The notes below the pieces were generated by a model, which was not told the DNA's origin, did no database searches, and saw only the letters and a program-made list of their open reading frames with translations. From an uncultured Flaviramulus sp. (GTDB lineage: Bacteria; Bacteroidota; Bacteroidia; Flavobacteriales; Flavobacteriaceae), in contig CANMUP010000001.1 of NCBI GenBank assembly GCA_947501105.1, forward strand, positions 620,001 to 684,000: a stretch of DNA of 64,000 nucleotides, given 5' to 3'. The position numbers and the translations under genes were made by a program. This document shows positions 26,913 to 35,988 of the stretch, piece after piece. How positions within the stretch are numbered: the stretch's first letter is position 1; every line of letters begins with the position of its first letter.

Positions 26913-28805
26913 ATGAAAAGAAAATATCTTTTTTTAATCGTTTTTTTATTATTCAACTCAAATGTTATTTTATCCCAAAACACTTACGATATTGTTTTTC
27001 CTAATACAGACAGTGAGAGAAATCAAAAGTGTCAAAAATGTTTTCAACTATTCAATCAAAAACCAAAGGAGGTAAAGTTTTCTGTTAAACGAGAAGGCAC
27101 TAATTTATATTTTTATGTAAATGATAAAAATTGGTTTAACCAATTATTTAAAAACGGAGGCGATGGTATTGCCGTTGATGTTGTTGATAAAAGCCGATAT
27201 AATTGCGAGTTAGAACCTTTAGAAAAAACTCAAATTAAGGGGCAGCTTTTAAAACCTGTTTACGCATCAAAATTAAGAAGTTTGTTAATACCTAAAGGAG
27301 AAAACAACTACCGCGTTCATGTTGGAAGAGTCTCTGAAGCTTTAGCAAAAAAGGAATTAGAATATAACATACTATTTTTAAGTAATAAAAATTTGTGTCA
27401 ATACTATACGATTTATGATTTAGAATCGTATCCATGGGATTTGCTAGATATGGGGATGTATTTAGATTCTCTAACTTATGATTCAAAAAAAATAAAAGCG
27501 AATGCAAAAGAAGGTTATATTCTAAGAAATAAAACCTTAAAGTTTAAAATTCCTTTTGAAAAGAATAAATCTGAATATTCTCAAGAAGATATTAAACCTA
27601 TTTATGATTCATTGCGTTTAACAGATTTTAATATAAAGTCTATAAATATTAAAGCCTATTCATCGGTAGAAGGAAGCCTAGAACGCAATATAGAATTACA
27701 AGAACAGCGTGCTAATAGTATTGTTGCGGCTTTACAATCATTTCAAAAGCCAAAGATTAAAACCAAAGTGTCATCATCTGAAAATTGGGTAGAATTTTTA
27801 AATGATATTAAAGGGACTAAACACGAAAACTTAATTGATTTACCCAAATATCAAATTAAAGAAAAACTTGTTGGTGAGCTTTCAAAAGGCATTGAGCCTA
27901 TTTTGCAACACCATAGAAAGGCGGTTTTAGAGTTAGAGTTAGAAAAGAAAGATAAGTATAAAACCATGTCTGCTAACGACTTGTTATCAAAATTTAATTT
28001 AGCAATTAGTGCTAAGCAATTAAATGATGCTAACGTCATTCAAAATTCTATTTTTAAAAAACTTAAGAATAAAGAAATTTCACCAGATTTTTTGCAAAAA
28101 ATGCAAATCCCTAAACAAGCTAAGTTTGCTACAATTTTGAATAAAAACTCAGCTTTTAAGTACATGTTAAACGTAAGGCAAGCTTTAATTGTTTATAATG
28201 AATTACAAGCACTTGAAAAATTAGTGCCAAAAAATGGTGAGGTAAAATATAATATAGTTGCCATTAAAATTAAAATGTGGCGTTTTAAATGGCTAGAGAT
28301 TAATGAAACTAAGTTGAAAAATCAAATTAATGCTTTAAAAAATCATGGTATTCATAGTTCTCTTATTTTTAGAATGATGGTGAATTTTCACATTATTAAA
28401 GCTGAAAACTTAATGCGTAAAAGAGATTATGCTAATAAAGACAAATCGGTAACATATATAAATAATAATTATAAAAACTTCCCTTTATCAGATTACGATT
28501 ATTTAAGTTTAGCGCAGTTTTTTAGTTATTATGCTAATGTTGATATGGCAGTTGATTTATTAAAAAATAAAGCAAAAAGCATTGAAATTGATGAGGATTT
28601 ATTATTCTATTATTTAAATTTAACATTAATAAACAAAGACTTAACACAGGATTCTGATTATAGAAGTATTATGCTTAATGCTATAAACATGAACAAAAAA
28701 CGTTTTTGCAAATTGTTTAATGCTGTTGAAGATGGTGGTGTAACATTTCAGTTATTAGAAGATGAATATCTTAAAGAAACCTATTGCGAGAATTGTAATA
28801 ATTAA
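26913..28805 (+). CDS. secreted protein with OmpA-like domain, unknown function
   Basis: This 630-residue protein has a signal peptide (residues 1-21). The middle contains an OmpA-like peptidoglycan-binding segment (about residues 205-300) with KFKIPFEKNKSEYSQEDIKP, then a conserved-type AYSSVEGSLERNIELQEQRA that matches the GHTDxxGxxxxNxxLSxxRA pattern. The C-terminal half is helical and TPR-like. It is probably periplasmic and anchored near the cell wall. The last 4 bases overlap the convergent cyclo-ligase gene. Confidence 0.65.
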   Translation: MKRKYLFLIVFLLFNSNVILSQNTYDIVFPNTDSERNQKCQKCFQLFNQKPKEVKFSVKREGTNLYFYVNDKNWFNQLFKNGGDGIAVDVVDKSRYNCELEPLEKTQIKGQLLKPVYASKLRSLLIPKGENNYRVHVGRVSEALAKKELEYNILFLSNKNLCQYYTIYDLESYPWDLLDMGMYLDSLTYDSKKIKANAKEGYILRNKTLKFKIPFEKNKSEYSQEDIKPIYDSLRLTDFNIKSINIKAYSSVEGSLERNIELQEQRANSIVAALQSFQKPKIKTKVSSSENWVEFLNDIKGTKHENLIDLPKYQIKEKLVGELSKGIEPILQHHRKAVLELELEKKDKYKTMSANDLLSKFNLAISAKQLNDANVIQNSIFKKLKNKEISPDFLQKMQIPKQAKFATILNKNSAFKYMLNVRQALIVYNELQALEKLVPKNGEVKYNIVAIKIKMWRFKWLEINETKLKNQINALKNHGIHSSLIFRMMVNFHIIKAENLMRKRDYANKDKSVTYINNNYKNFPLSDYDYLSLAQFFSYYANVDMAVDLLKNKAKSIEIDEDLLFYYLNLTLINKDLTQDSDYRSIMLNAINMNKKRFCKLFNAVEDGGVTFQLLEDEYLKETYCENCNN

Positions 28806-29365
28806 AACTCATAAACCTTTTCAGGCGTCACACAATAATCCAATTTTATATCACCTTTATAAGTATCAGTAATTTCATTTTCTGTTTCAAAAAAGGAAAG
28901 CCCAATTTTAATAGCATTTGGTTTACAGTTGCTTAAAAAATTATCGTAAAACCCTTTGCCATAACCAACACGGTTACCTTGTTTATCGAAAGCTAAAAGT
29001 GGCACGAAAACGACATCCATTTTTTTGTCGTCAATTTCTATTCCATCAACAGGCTCAGGGATATTCCAATGATTCTTTTTTATAACCGTACTATCAGTTA
29101 AAAGGTAGTTAATTAAAGTAGTCGTTTTAAAATCACTTTTAGAAATTACAATGTTTTTATCTTTTCCGGCTAGAATATTTAAAATATAATCGGTATTAAT
29201 TTCTTTATGTTCTTCAATAGATAAAAAGATATGATAAAACAAATGTTCCCAAATGGGTAGTTTCAAGGTTTGGTTTGCAATAGCGATGCTTAAATCATCT
29301 ATTTGATTTAAGGTCAAATCCTTGCGAAGTGATTTGTATTTTTTACGTAATTCAGATTTAGTCAC
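28802..29365 (-). CDS. 5-formyltetrahydrofolate cyclo-ligase
   Basis: This 187-residue enzyme converts 5-formyl-THF to 5,10-methenyl-THF with ATP. The N-terminal MTKSELRKKYKSLRKDL and the family signature VGYGKGFYDNFL (about 135-146) with VPLLAFDKQGNR before it are diagnostic. It lies 2 nt after the aspartoacylase-like gene on the same strand and overlaps the convergent gene by 4 bp. Confidence 0.93.
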   Translation of the reverse strand: MTKSELRKKYKSLRKDLTLNQIDDLSIAIANQTLKLPIWEHLFYHIFLSIEEHKEINTDYILNILAGKDKNIVISKSDFKTTTLINYLLTDSTVIKKNHWNIPEPVDGIEIDDKKMDVVFVPLLAFDKQGNRVGYGKGFYDNFLSNCKPNAIKIGLSFFETENEITDTYKGDIKLDYCVTPEKVYEF

Positions 29366-29367
29366 TC

Positions 29368-30342
29368 TTAACGCTTTAGTTTAGTAGTAATATGAAAAAG
29401 CGCATCGCCTTGGTAAACGATTGGTAATTCGTTTATATTAATAATATAACCAGAATTTGAAGCTCTAACGAAGTAATTAAATTTGCCATAAGGGTCGGTA
29501 ATATTACCGATAATATCTTCTTTTTTTACCTGAGTACCAATACTTACAGATGCTTTAAACATGCCAGAATATTTTGCTCGGAGCCATTTACTATCATCAA
29601 TAAAAATGCATTCTTTTTTAGGTTTTGAAGATTTAAAAACGGTTTTAAGCATTCCTAAATGTTTTAAAATACGCTTTGAGCCGTTAACTCCAGAGTTCGT
29701 TACAGTATCATCAATGTGAAACGACTTTCCTCCTTCAAAAAGAAGAAGAGGTTTATCTAACTTGTTTGAGGTTGTTCTAAAAGATTTAGATAAATTTTTA
29801 GAATACAAAACAAAAGGAGCACCAAATACTTTTGCTAAATCATCTAAGTCTTTATTTTCTCTAGAATATCTAAGCTGAGGGGCATTAAATCGTCCTGAAC
29901 CACCAGTATGAAAATCGATAATTAAATCGACATGTGGCACAATTTCTTTTATAAGTTTATAAGCCACTCTACTTGCTAAAGATCCGTTTGGACTGCCAGG
30001 AAATACGCGGTTTAAATCACGGCCATCAGGAAATTCACGTTTTAAATTGATAAAGCCAAAAATATTGATAACGGGCATACAAATAATAGTGCCACATTTA
30101 GGTTTGTTAATGCCTTTAGCGATAAGTTGCCTTACAATTTCAACACCATTTACTTCATCACCATGTATACTAGCAGTAAATAAAACTGTTGGCCCTGGCT
30201 TTTTTGAGCGTTCAATAATTACAGGAACATTTACTGGTGTTGAGGTATGCAAATTTGCGACATCAAAATTCACTTCTTTGCTCTCTCCAGGTTCAATGTG
30301 TTCTCCTAAAAGGATTAATATGTCGTTTTTCTTATCGGGCAT
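29368..30342 (-). CDS. succinylglutamate desuccinylase/aspartoacylase family metalloenzyme
   Basis: This 324-residue M14-like zinc hydrolase has the metal motif SIHGDEVNGVEIV (His, Glu) and the later DFHTGG His ligand. A glutamate in LLFEGGKS probably acts as the catalytic base. A C-terminal barrel-sandwich segment (GYIININELPIVYQGDALF) completes it. The start codon is directly next to the rimK-like stop. RimK-type ligases are often encoded beside such a hydrolase, which may remove or trim the added glutamates; this is inference. Confidence 0.88.
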   Translation of the reverse strand: MPDKKNDILILLGEHIEPGESKEVNFDVANLHTSTPVNVPVIIERSKKPGPTVLFTASIHGDEVNGVEIVRQLIAKGINKPKCGTIICMPVINIFGFINLKREFPDGRDLNRVFPGSPNGSLASRVAYKLIKEIVPHVDLIIDFHTGGSGRFNAPQLRYSRENKDLDDLAKVFGAPFVLYSKNLSKSFRTTSNKLDKPLLLFEGGKSFHIDDTVTNSGVNGSKRILKHLGMLKTVFKSSKPKKECIFIDDSKWLRAKYSGMFKASVSIGTQVKKEDIIGNITDPYGKFNYFVRASNSGYIININELPIVYQGDALFHITTKLKR

Positions 30343-31218
30343 TTATTTTCGGTTACGTTCAATAAAAGTAATAATAGCTTTGGCGATATTTCTTCCTGTA
30401 GCACTTTCAATACCCTCTAACCCCGGAGTAGAATTAACTTCAAGTAATAAAGGGCCACGTGCCGATTGTAGCATATCTACGCCACAAACGGGAAGCTTTA
30501 AAGCACGAGAAGCGTTCATGGCAACTCTTAATTCATCTTCATTAAGTTTTACAATTTCTGCAGAACCACCGCGGTGCAAATTAGAACGAAATTCGCCTTC
30601 TTTTCCTTGCCGCTTCATAGCGCCAACTACATGGCCATCAACGACTAGCGCACGTAAATCGGCTCCTTTAGCTTCGGCTATATATTCTTGTACTAAAGCC
30701 CGTGCTTGCAATCCGTTAAAAGCTTCTAAAACAGATTCGGCTGCGTTTTTTGTTTCAGCTAAAACAACACCTAAACCTTGTGTGCCTTCAAGAAGTTTAA
30801 TAATTACAGGAGTACCTCCAACATGCGAAATAACCTCTTCTACATCGCGAGAATAATTAGTAAACACCGTTTTTGGCATACCAATTCTTGCTTTAGAAAG
30901 TCTTTGGAAGCTCCTTAATTTGTCTCTTGATCGAATAATGGCATCAGAAGTTACGGTTGTAAAAACATTCATCATTTCAAATTGCCTAACCACTGCGCAA
31001 CCAAAAAAGGTTACTGATGCACCAATTCTAGGTATAATAGCATCAACATAATCTAAATAACGATCTTGATAATAGATGGAAGGCTTTTCTTTTTCAATAA
31101 TAAGATCACATTTTAAAGGATCTATAACCTCTATCATATGACCGCGCTTTTCACCTTCTTCTGCAAGTCTGCTAGTAGAATAAAGGTTTTCATTACGAGA
31201 AAGAATAACTATGTTCAC
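30343..31218 (-). CDS. rimK: RimK-family ATP-grasp alpha-L-glutamate ligase
   Basis: This 291-residue ATP-grasp ligase is of the type that adds glutamates to the C-terminus of ribosomal protein S6 or makes related peptides. It begins [22 protein letters not shown] like E. coli RimK. It has the ATP-grasp loop [14 protein letters not shown] and the metal-binding end [14 protein letters not shown]. The length is close to E. coli RimK (300). It heads an operon with the aspartoacylase-like and cyclo-ligase genes, divergent from uvrC. The target protein cannot be read from the sequence. Confidence 0.9.
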   Translation of the reverse strand: MNIVILSRNENLYSTSRLAEEGEKRGHMIEVIDPLKCDLIIEKEKPSIYYQDRYLDYVDAIIPRIGASVTFFGCAVVRQFEMMNVFTTVTSDAIIRSRDKLRSFQRLSKARIGMPKTVFTNYSRDVEEVISHVGGTPVIIKLLEGTQGLGVVLAETKNAAESVLEAFNGLQARALVQEYIAEAKGADLRALVVDGHVVGAMKRQGKEGEFRSNLHRGGSAEIVKLNEDELRVAMNASRALKLPVCGVDMLQSARGPLLLEVNSTPGLEGIESATGRNIAKAIITFIERNRK

Positions 31219-31294
31219 TTACTTTTATAATGAGTATAATACTTGCAATATACTAAAAAAGCATATCTAATTTTTAGTATTTCGTTAATTAGTA

Positions 31295-31302
31295 TACCTT
31301 TG
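31295..31302 (+). promoter_or_regulatory. -7 box of uvrC
   Basis: TACCTTTG is an exact TAnnTTTG match ending 5 nt before the uvrC ATG. The -33 position, 19 bp upstream, reads TTT. The message would be leaderless. Confidence 0.55.
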
Positions 31303-31307
31303 ATATA

Positions 31308-33101
31308 ATGAGTAAACCTACCTTAGAAATACAATTAAAAACCTTACCGAATGAACCAGGGGTGTATCAGTATTTTGATGCTGACGACACGATTATTTAT
31401 GTAGGAAAGGCAAAAAACTTAAAGAAAAGGGTAAGTTCGTATTTTACTAAAACACATGAAAATGGAAAAACGCGTGTATTGGTTAAAAAAATTGCAAGGA
31501 TAAAACATATAGTGGTTGAAACTGAAACCGATGCCTTATTACTTGAAAACAATCTTATTAAAAAACACAAACCACGTTATAATGTATTACTGAAAGACGA
31601 CAAATCGTACCCGTGGATTTGCATAAAAAAGGAACGTTTTCCAAGAGTGTTTTCTACACGACGTGTTTTTAAAGATGGGGGCGAATATTTTGGACCTTAC
31701 ACTAGTGGAAGAACAGTACACACGTTATTAGATTTAATTAAAGGACTGTACAATTTAAGAACGTGTAATTATCATTTATCCGAAGAAAAAATAAAAGCAG
31801 GTAAATATAAAGTATGCTTAGAATACCATTTAGGAAATTGTAAAGGGGCTTGTGAAGGTTTAGAAACCGAAGTTGAATACAATGAGAATATAAAAGCTAT
31901 TCGTGAGATTTTAAAAGGAAATTTTAAAGACTCTTTATCGCAATTTAAAACGCAAATGCGTGGTTTTGCTGATGCGATGCAATTTGAAGACGCTCAAAAA
32001 ATAAAAGAAAAAATTGAGGTTTTAGAAAACTACCAAGCAAAATCTACTATTGTAAACCCTAAAATTAGTAATGTAGATGTGTTCTCTATAATGAGTGACG
32101 AAAGTTATGGTTACGTTAATTTTTTACAATTATCATATGGTTCTATTATTCGATCACATACTTTAGAGATAAAAAAGAAGCTAGACGAAACCGATTTGCA
32201 ATTGTTGCAATTGACTATAACTGAAATACGCCAACGTTTTCATTCAAAATCTAAGGAAGTTTATGTGCCATTTAAAGTAGATTTAGGAGAAGGTGTTAAA
32301 GTAACCATCCCAAAATTAGGAGACAAAAAGCACATTTTAGATTTATCGCTTCGTAATGCGAAATATTTTAGAATGGAGCGCTTTAAACAGGATAAAATTG
32401 TAGATCCTGATAGACATGTAAATCGTATTATGGCACAAATGAAAGCAGATTTGCGATTGTCTGAAGAACCACGACATATTGAATGTTTCGATAATAGTAA
32501 TATACAAGGCACACATCCAGTGGCTGCGTGTGTGGTGTTTAAAAACGGAAAACCTAGTAAAAAGGATTATCGTCATTTTAATATAAAAACAGTTGAAGGA
32601 CCAGACGATTTTGCATCGATGGAAGAGGTCGTTTATCGCCGATATAAAAGACTGTTAGATGAAAAGCAGCAATTACCACATCTTATTATTATTGATGGCG
32701 GGAAGGGGCAATTGTCATCATCTTTAAAAAGTTTAGACGCATTGGATTTAAGAGGAAAAATTGCAATTATTGGAATTGCAAAACGTTTAGAAGAATTATT
32801 CTATCCAAATGACCCAATTCCCTTATATTTAGATAAAAAAAGCGAGACCCTAAAAATTATACAACAACTGCGTAATGAAGCGCATCGTTTTGGCATTGAG
32901 CATCACAGAAATAAACGCAGTAAAACCGCGTTAAATACAGAGCTTGAAACTATACCAGGCATTGGGGAAAAAACGGTGGTAGAGTTGTTAAAACATTTTA
33001 AATCGGCTAAACGAGTTGCCAATGCAAAGTTGGATGAATTAGAGGCTGTGGTTGGAGTTTCGAGAGCGGAGAAAGTTTATAATTATTATCACACAAAATA
33101 G
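31308..33101 (+). CDS. uvrC: excinuclease ABC subunit C
   Basis: This 597-residue nuclease makes both incisions in nucleotide excision repair. The N-terminal GIY-YIG domain reads PGVYQYFDADDTIIYVGKAKNLKKR. A UVR segment follows near residue 210 (QFEDAQKIKEKIEVL), then the RNase H-like domain with HIECFDNSNIQGTHPVAA. The C-terminus has tandem helix-hairpin-helix motifs (IPGIGEKTVVELLKHF). The order and length are canonical. A small lipoprotein gene begins 7 nt after the stop. Confidence 0.97.
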   Translation: MSKPTLEIQLKTLPNEPGVYQYFDADDTIIYVGKAKNLKKRVSSYFTKTHENGKTRVLVKKIARIKHIVVETETDALLLENNLIKKHKPRYNVLLKDDKSYPWICIKKERFPRVFSTRRVFKDGGEYFGPYTSGRTVHTLLDLIKGLYNLRTCNYHLSEEKIKAGKYKVCLEYHLGNCKGACEGLETEVEYNENIKAIREILKGNFKDSLSQFKTQMRGFADAMQFEDAQKIKEKIEVLENYQAKSTIVNPKISNVDVFSIMSDESYGYVNFLQLSYGSIIRSHTLEIKKKLDETDLQLLQLTITEIRQRFHSKSKEVYVPFKVDLGEGVKVTIPKLGDKKHILDLSLRNAKYFRMERFKQDKIVDPDRHVNRIMAQMKADLRLSEEPRHIECFDNSNIQGTHPVAACVVFKNGKPSKKDYRHFNIKTVEGPDDFASMEEVVYRRYKRLLDEKQQLPHLIIIDGGKGQLSSSLKSLDALDLRGKIAIIGIAKRLEELFYPNDPIPLYLDKKSETLKIIQQLRNEAHRFGIEHHRNKRSKTALNTELETIPGIGEKTVVELLKHFKSAKRVANAKLDELEAVVGVSRAEKVYNYYHTK

Positions 33102-33108
33102 TATAAGT

Positions 33109-33540
33109 TTGAAAAAAGAAACACTAATATTTGCCATTATAATAACATTAGTGATTTTTGGATGTAATCCATTTAAAAAAAATAGAGTTTTAGACTACGA
33201 ATCTGATTTAAATGAAATTGTTGACATTGTACATGAAAATCACGCTGATGCTTTATCGTTTGATTCAGATGATATACCCGAAATGATTGATTTAGGCATC
33301 GATATTATTGTTAGAAATATTGATAAGAAAAATAATAACTACTTAGGTTTTGTAGAAGAAAATGACAGCTTAATAATTTTTACTAAAAAAAGTAGTTCAA
33401 TTCTAAAATCAGAAAAAAGAATCATTTATGATTTTGCAAGAATGCCTAGAAATTTCGGAAATGAAATAATTAGTGGTGCATCGTATGAAATTAACCAGTT
33501 AAATGAAAGATGGTATTTTTCAACACAAGGCTTTGATTAA
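33109..33540 (+). CDS. small lipoprotein, unknown function
   Basis: This 143-residue lipoprotein precursor has its lipobox at VIFGC and is otherwise acidic. I do not recognise the family. I chose the TTG at 33109, because an in-frame ATG at 33052 would start inside uvrC and place 19 unrelated residues before a normal signal peptide. It sits between uvrC and the patatin gene with 7-nt and 10-nt gaps. Confidence 0.65.
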   Translation: MKKETLIFAIIITLVIFGCNPFKKNRVLDYESDLNEIVDIVHENHADALSFDSDDIPEMIDLGIDIIVRNIDKKNNNYLGFVEENDSLIIFTKKSSSILKSEKRIIYDFARMPRNFGNEIISGASYEINQLNERWYFSTQGFD

Positions 33541-33550
33541 AAAGAGAAAT

Positions 33551-35788
33551 TTGAACAAAAGAACAATCATATTAACCCTATTCTTAATTGCTTCACTTTC
33601 CGCGAAAGCGCAAAATGAAGACACCAAAAAACACGATGTAAAAGTTGGTTTAGTGCTAAGTGGTGGTGGCGCAAAAGGACTCGCACATATTGGTGTGCTT
33701 AAAATTATTGATAGCTTAGGTGTTAAGGTCGATTATATTGCTGGCACAAGTATGGGCGCTATTATTGGGTCGTTATACGCATCAGGTTACTCAGGAAATC
33801 AATTAGATTCCATCTTCAAAAAAGTAGATTTCGATAAAATTATAAGTGATGATTTACCAAGATCGTCTAAAGCATTTTATGAGCGTGATAACTCCGAGAA
33901 ATATGCATTAACATTGCCTTTCGATAAGCTAAAAATTAAATTACCATCGGCACTTTCTAGAGGGCAAAACACTTATAGTTTGCTGTCTAAATTAACATTG
34001 CATGTTAGCGACATTGAAGATTTTAGTAAGTTACCTATTCCATTTTTCTGTATTGGTACTAATATAGAAACTGGCAAAGCTGTGATGTTAGATAAAGGAA
34101 ATTTAACGCAATCTGTAATGGCAAGTGGAGCCTTTCCTTCGTTATTTCAACCCGTTGAAATAAACGGTCAAATATTAATCGATGGCGGGGTTGCAAATAA
34201 TTACCCTATTAATGAGCTCAAGGCAAAAGGAATGGATATTATTATAGGTGTTGATGTTCAAGATGGGTTAGCTACAAGAGAAGAATTGACCTCTGCGCCT
34301 GATGTATTGCTGCAAATTAACAACTTTAGGACGATTAAAGATATGAAGCTAAAGTCCAAAAAAACCGATATTTATATAAAACCAGATATTACAGATTTTA
34401 CGGTGGTGTCTTTTAGTGAAGGTGAAAAAATTATAAAGCGAGGAGAAACAGCAGCAAAAACAAAAGCCTATGCTTTAAAAGATTTATCTAAATATGATAA
34501 AGACAAACCAAAGTTTAAAATAAATTTGCATACCCAAGATTCTATTAGAATTAATTCGGTTAAACTAAGTGGAAATGAGAAATACACGCGTGCTTATATT
34601 TTAGGAAAACTTAGATTGAAATTGAATGAAAATATTGATTTTAAGGACTTTTATAAAGGAGTAAATAATTTAGTAGCAACCAATAACTTTGATTCGTTTC
34701 AATATAAATTTAATAAATCTCAATATACAGATGGCTATGATTTGGAGGCTACTGTTAAGGAAACAGATATTACTACATTTTTAAAATTAGGATTGCATTA
34801 TGATGGTTTATACAAAAGCGCAGCACTAGTTAATGTAACAAAAAAGAGGTTTCTTTTTGATAACGATATAGCGTCTTTAGATTTGGTTTTTGGCGATAAT
34901 GTGCGTTACAATTTTGAGTATTTAATTGATAAAGGTTTTTATTGGAGTATTGGTATTCGGTCAAGATTAAATCAGTTTCATAAAAACATCAATGCAGAAT
35001 TGTTTTTTGATGAGGATCAAATTATTATGACAGGTTTGAATAAAATTGATGTTGAGCTTCATGATCAAACCAATCAATTTTATTTGCAAACCTTGTTTCA
35101 AAAAGACTTTGCATTAAGTGTGGGAGCAGAGCATAAACGACTTGAGATAAAATCTGAAACGTTAACTACAAACAACAACGAATTTGTGTTTGAAAACACA
35201 GACTATTTTAGTGTTTTTGGAAATTTAAAGTTGGATACTTACGATAATAAATATTTTCCAAAAAGAGGCGTGTATTTTAATGGCGATTTACATATGTATT
35301 TATTATCATCTAGTTTTAATACAGATTTTGAAGATTTTTCTATTGCTAAAGCAGATTTAGGGTATGCGTTTAGTCTTTCTGATAAATTAGCATTTAATTT
35401 AAGAGCAGGTGGAGGTTTCAAATTAGGTGATAAATCTACCCAGGCTCTAGATTTTGCTCTGGGAGGATATGGTAATAATTTAATAAATAATTTCATCCCA
35501 TTTCTAGGGTACGATTTTATATCTCTTGTGGGAAACAGTTATGTTAAGGCATCTTTTAGTGCAGATTACGAAGTTTTTAAAAATCATCATATTACTGCTG
35601 AAGCAAATTGGGCAAATGTTGATGATGATATTTTTGAAAGCGGCGAATGGTTTACGCTTCCAGATTACCGTGGGTATGGTTTGGGGTATGCTATAGACAC
35701 TTTTATTGGCCCAATCCAAGGTAAGTTTAGCTATTCGCCAGAGGCAAAAAAAAGCGTTTGGTTTTTTAACGTAGGCTTTTGGTTTTAA
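33551..35788 (+). CDS. PlpD-like patatin phospholipase with BamA-type barrel (type Vd secretion)
   Basis: This 745-residue protein has a signal peptide (1-20). The patatin domain follows (about 30-300), with oxyanion loop GGGAKG (38-43), nucleophile S67 in GTSMG, and catalytic Asp in DGGVANNYP. Next come a POTRA-like segment (about 320-395, SVKLSGNEKYTRAYIL) and a C-terminal 16-strand barrel ending VWFFNVGFWF. This is the architecture of PlpD, which carries its own lipase to the cell surface. I use TTG 33551, which gives a clean signal peptide and lies after the upstream stop. Confidence 0.88.
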   Translation: MNKRTIILTLFLIASLSAKAQNEDTKKHDVKVGLVLSGGGAKGLAHIGVLKIIDSLGVKVDYIAGTSMGAIIGSLYASGYSGNQLDSIFKKVDFDKIISDDLPRSSKAFYERDNSEKYALTLPFDKLKIKLPSALSRGQNTYSLLSKLTLHVSDIEDFSKLPIPFFCIGTNIETGKAVMLDKGNLTQSVMASGAFPSLFQPVEINGQILIDGGVANNYPINELKAKGMDIIIGVDVQDGLATREELTSAPDVLLQINNFRTIKDMKLKSKKTDIYIKPDITDFTVVSFSEGEKIIKRGETAAKTKAYALKDLSKYDKDKPKFKINLHTQDSIRINSVKLSGNEKYTRAYILGKLRLKLNENIDFKDFYKGVNNLVATNNFDSFQYKFNKSQYTDGYDLEATVKETDITTFLKLGLHYDGLYKSAALVNVTKKRFLFDNDIASLDLVFGDNVRYNFEYLIDKGFYWSIGIRSRLNQFHKNINAELFFDEDQIIMTGLNKIDVELHDQTNQFYLQTLFQKDFALSVGAEHKRLEIKSETLTTNNNEFVFENTDYFSVFGNLKLDTYDNKYFPKRGVYFNGDLHMYLLSSSFNTDFEDFSIAKADLGYAFSLSDKLAFNLRAGGGFKLGDKSTQALDFALGGYGNNLINNFIPFLGYDFISLVGNSYVKASFSADYEVFKNHHITAEANWANVDDDIFESGEWFTLPDYRGYGLGYAIDTFIGPIQGKFSYSPEAKKSVWFFNVGFWF

Positions 35789-35803
35789 ACACGTTTTTTA
35801 AAG

Positions 35804-35834
35804 TCGTTAATTTTAACGATATTTGTAACGATAT
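35804..35834 (+). promoter_or_regulatory. triple TAACGA half-sites upstream of hmgA
   Basis: A perfect 16-bp palindrome (TCGTTAA, TT, TTAACGA; 35804-35819) is followed by a second direct copy of TAACGATAT (35826-35834, first copy 35814-35822). The array lies about 80-110 nt before the probable hmgA -7 box, where an activator could bind. It starts 16 nt after the patatin stop and lacks a T-run, so it does not look like a terminator. Confidence 0.4.
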
Positions 35835-35911
35835 GAAACCTTTTTGGAAAGACTTATTATCATTTCTACACTATCTCATCAAGAGAAATCCTGAGTGAGC
35901 TGGCATTATTG

Positions 35912-35919
35912 TATCTTTA
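35912..35919 (+). promoter_or_regulatory. candidate -7 box of hmgA
   Basis: TATCTTTA resembles TAnnTTTG at seven of eight positions and lies 69 nt before the hmgA ATG in a 200-nt intergenic region. No TTG at -33 was found. Confidence 0.35.
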
Positions 35920-35988
35920 TATAACTTTTTAAAGTTTAAAGCATTACGCCTTTAGCTTTTAATTATTAACTTTTTAATTTTAAAGAAA

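Noticed and set aside
30047-30856. Long open frame of 269 codons on the plus strand
   Set aside because: It lies antisense to the RimK-like and aspartoacylase-like genes, whose families are certain. Its translation is Ser/Thr-rich and has no recognisable motifs.
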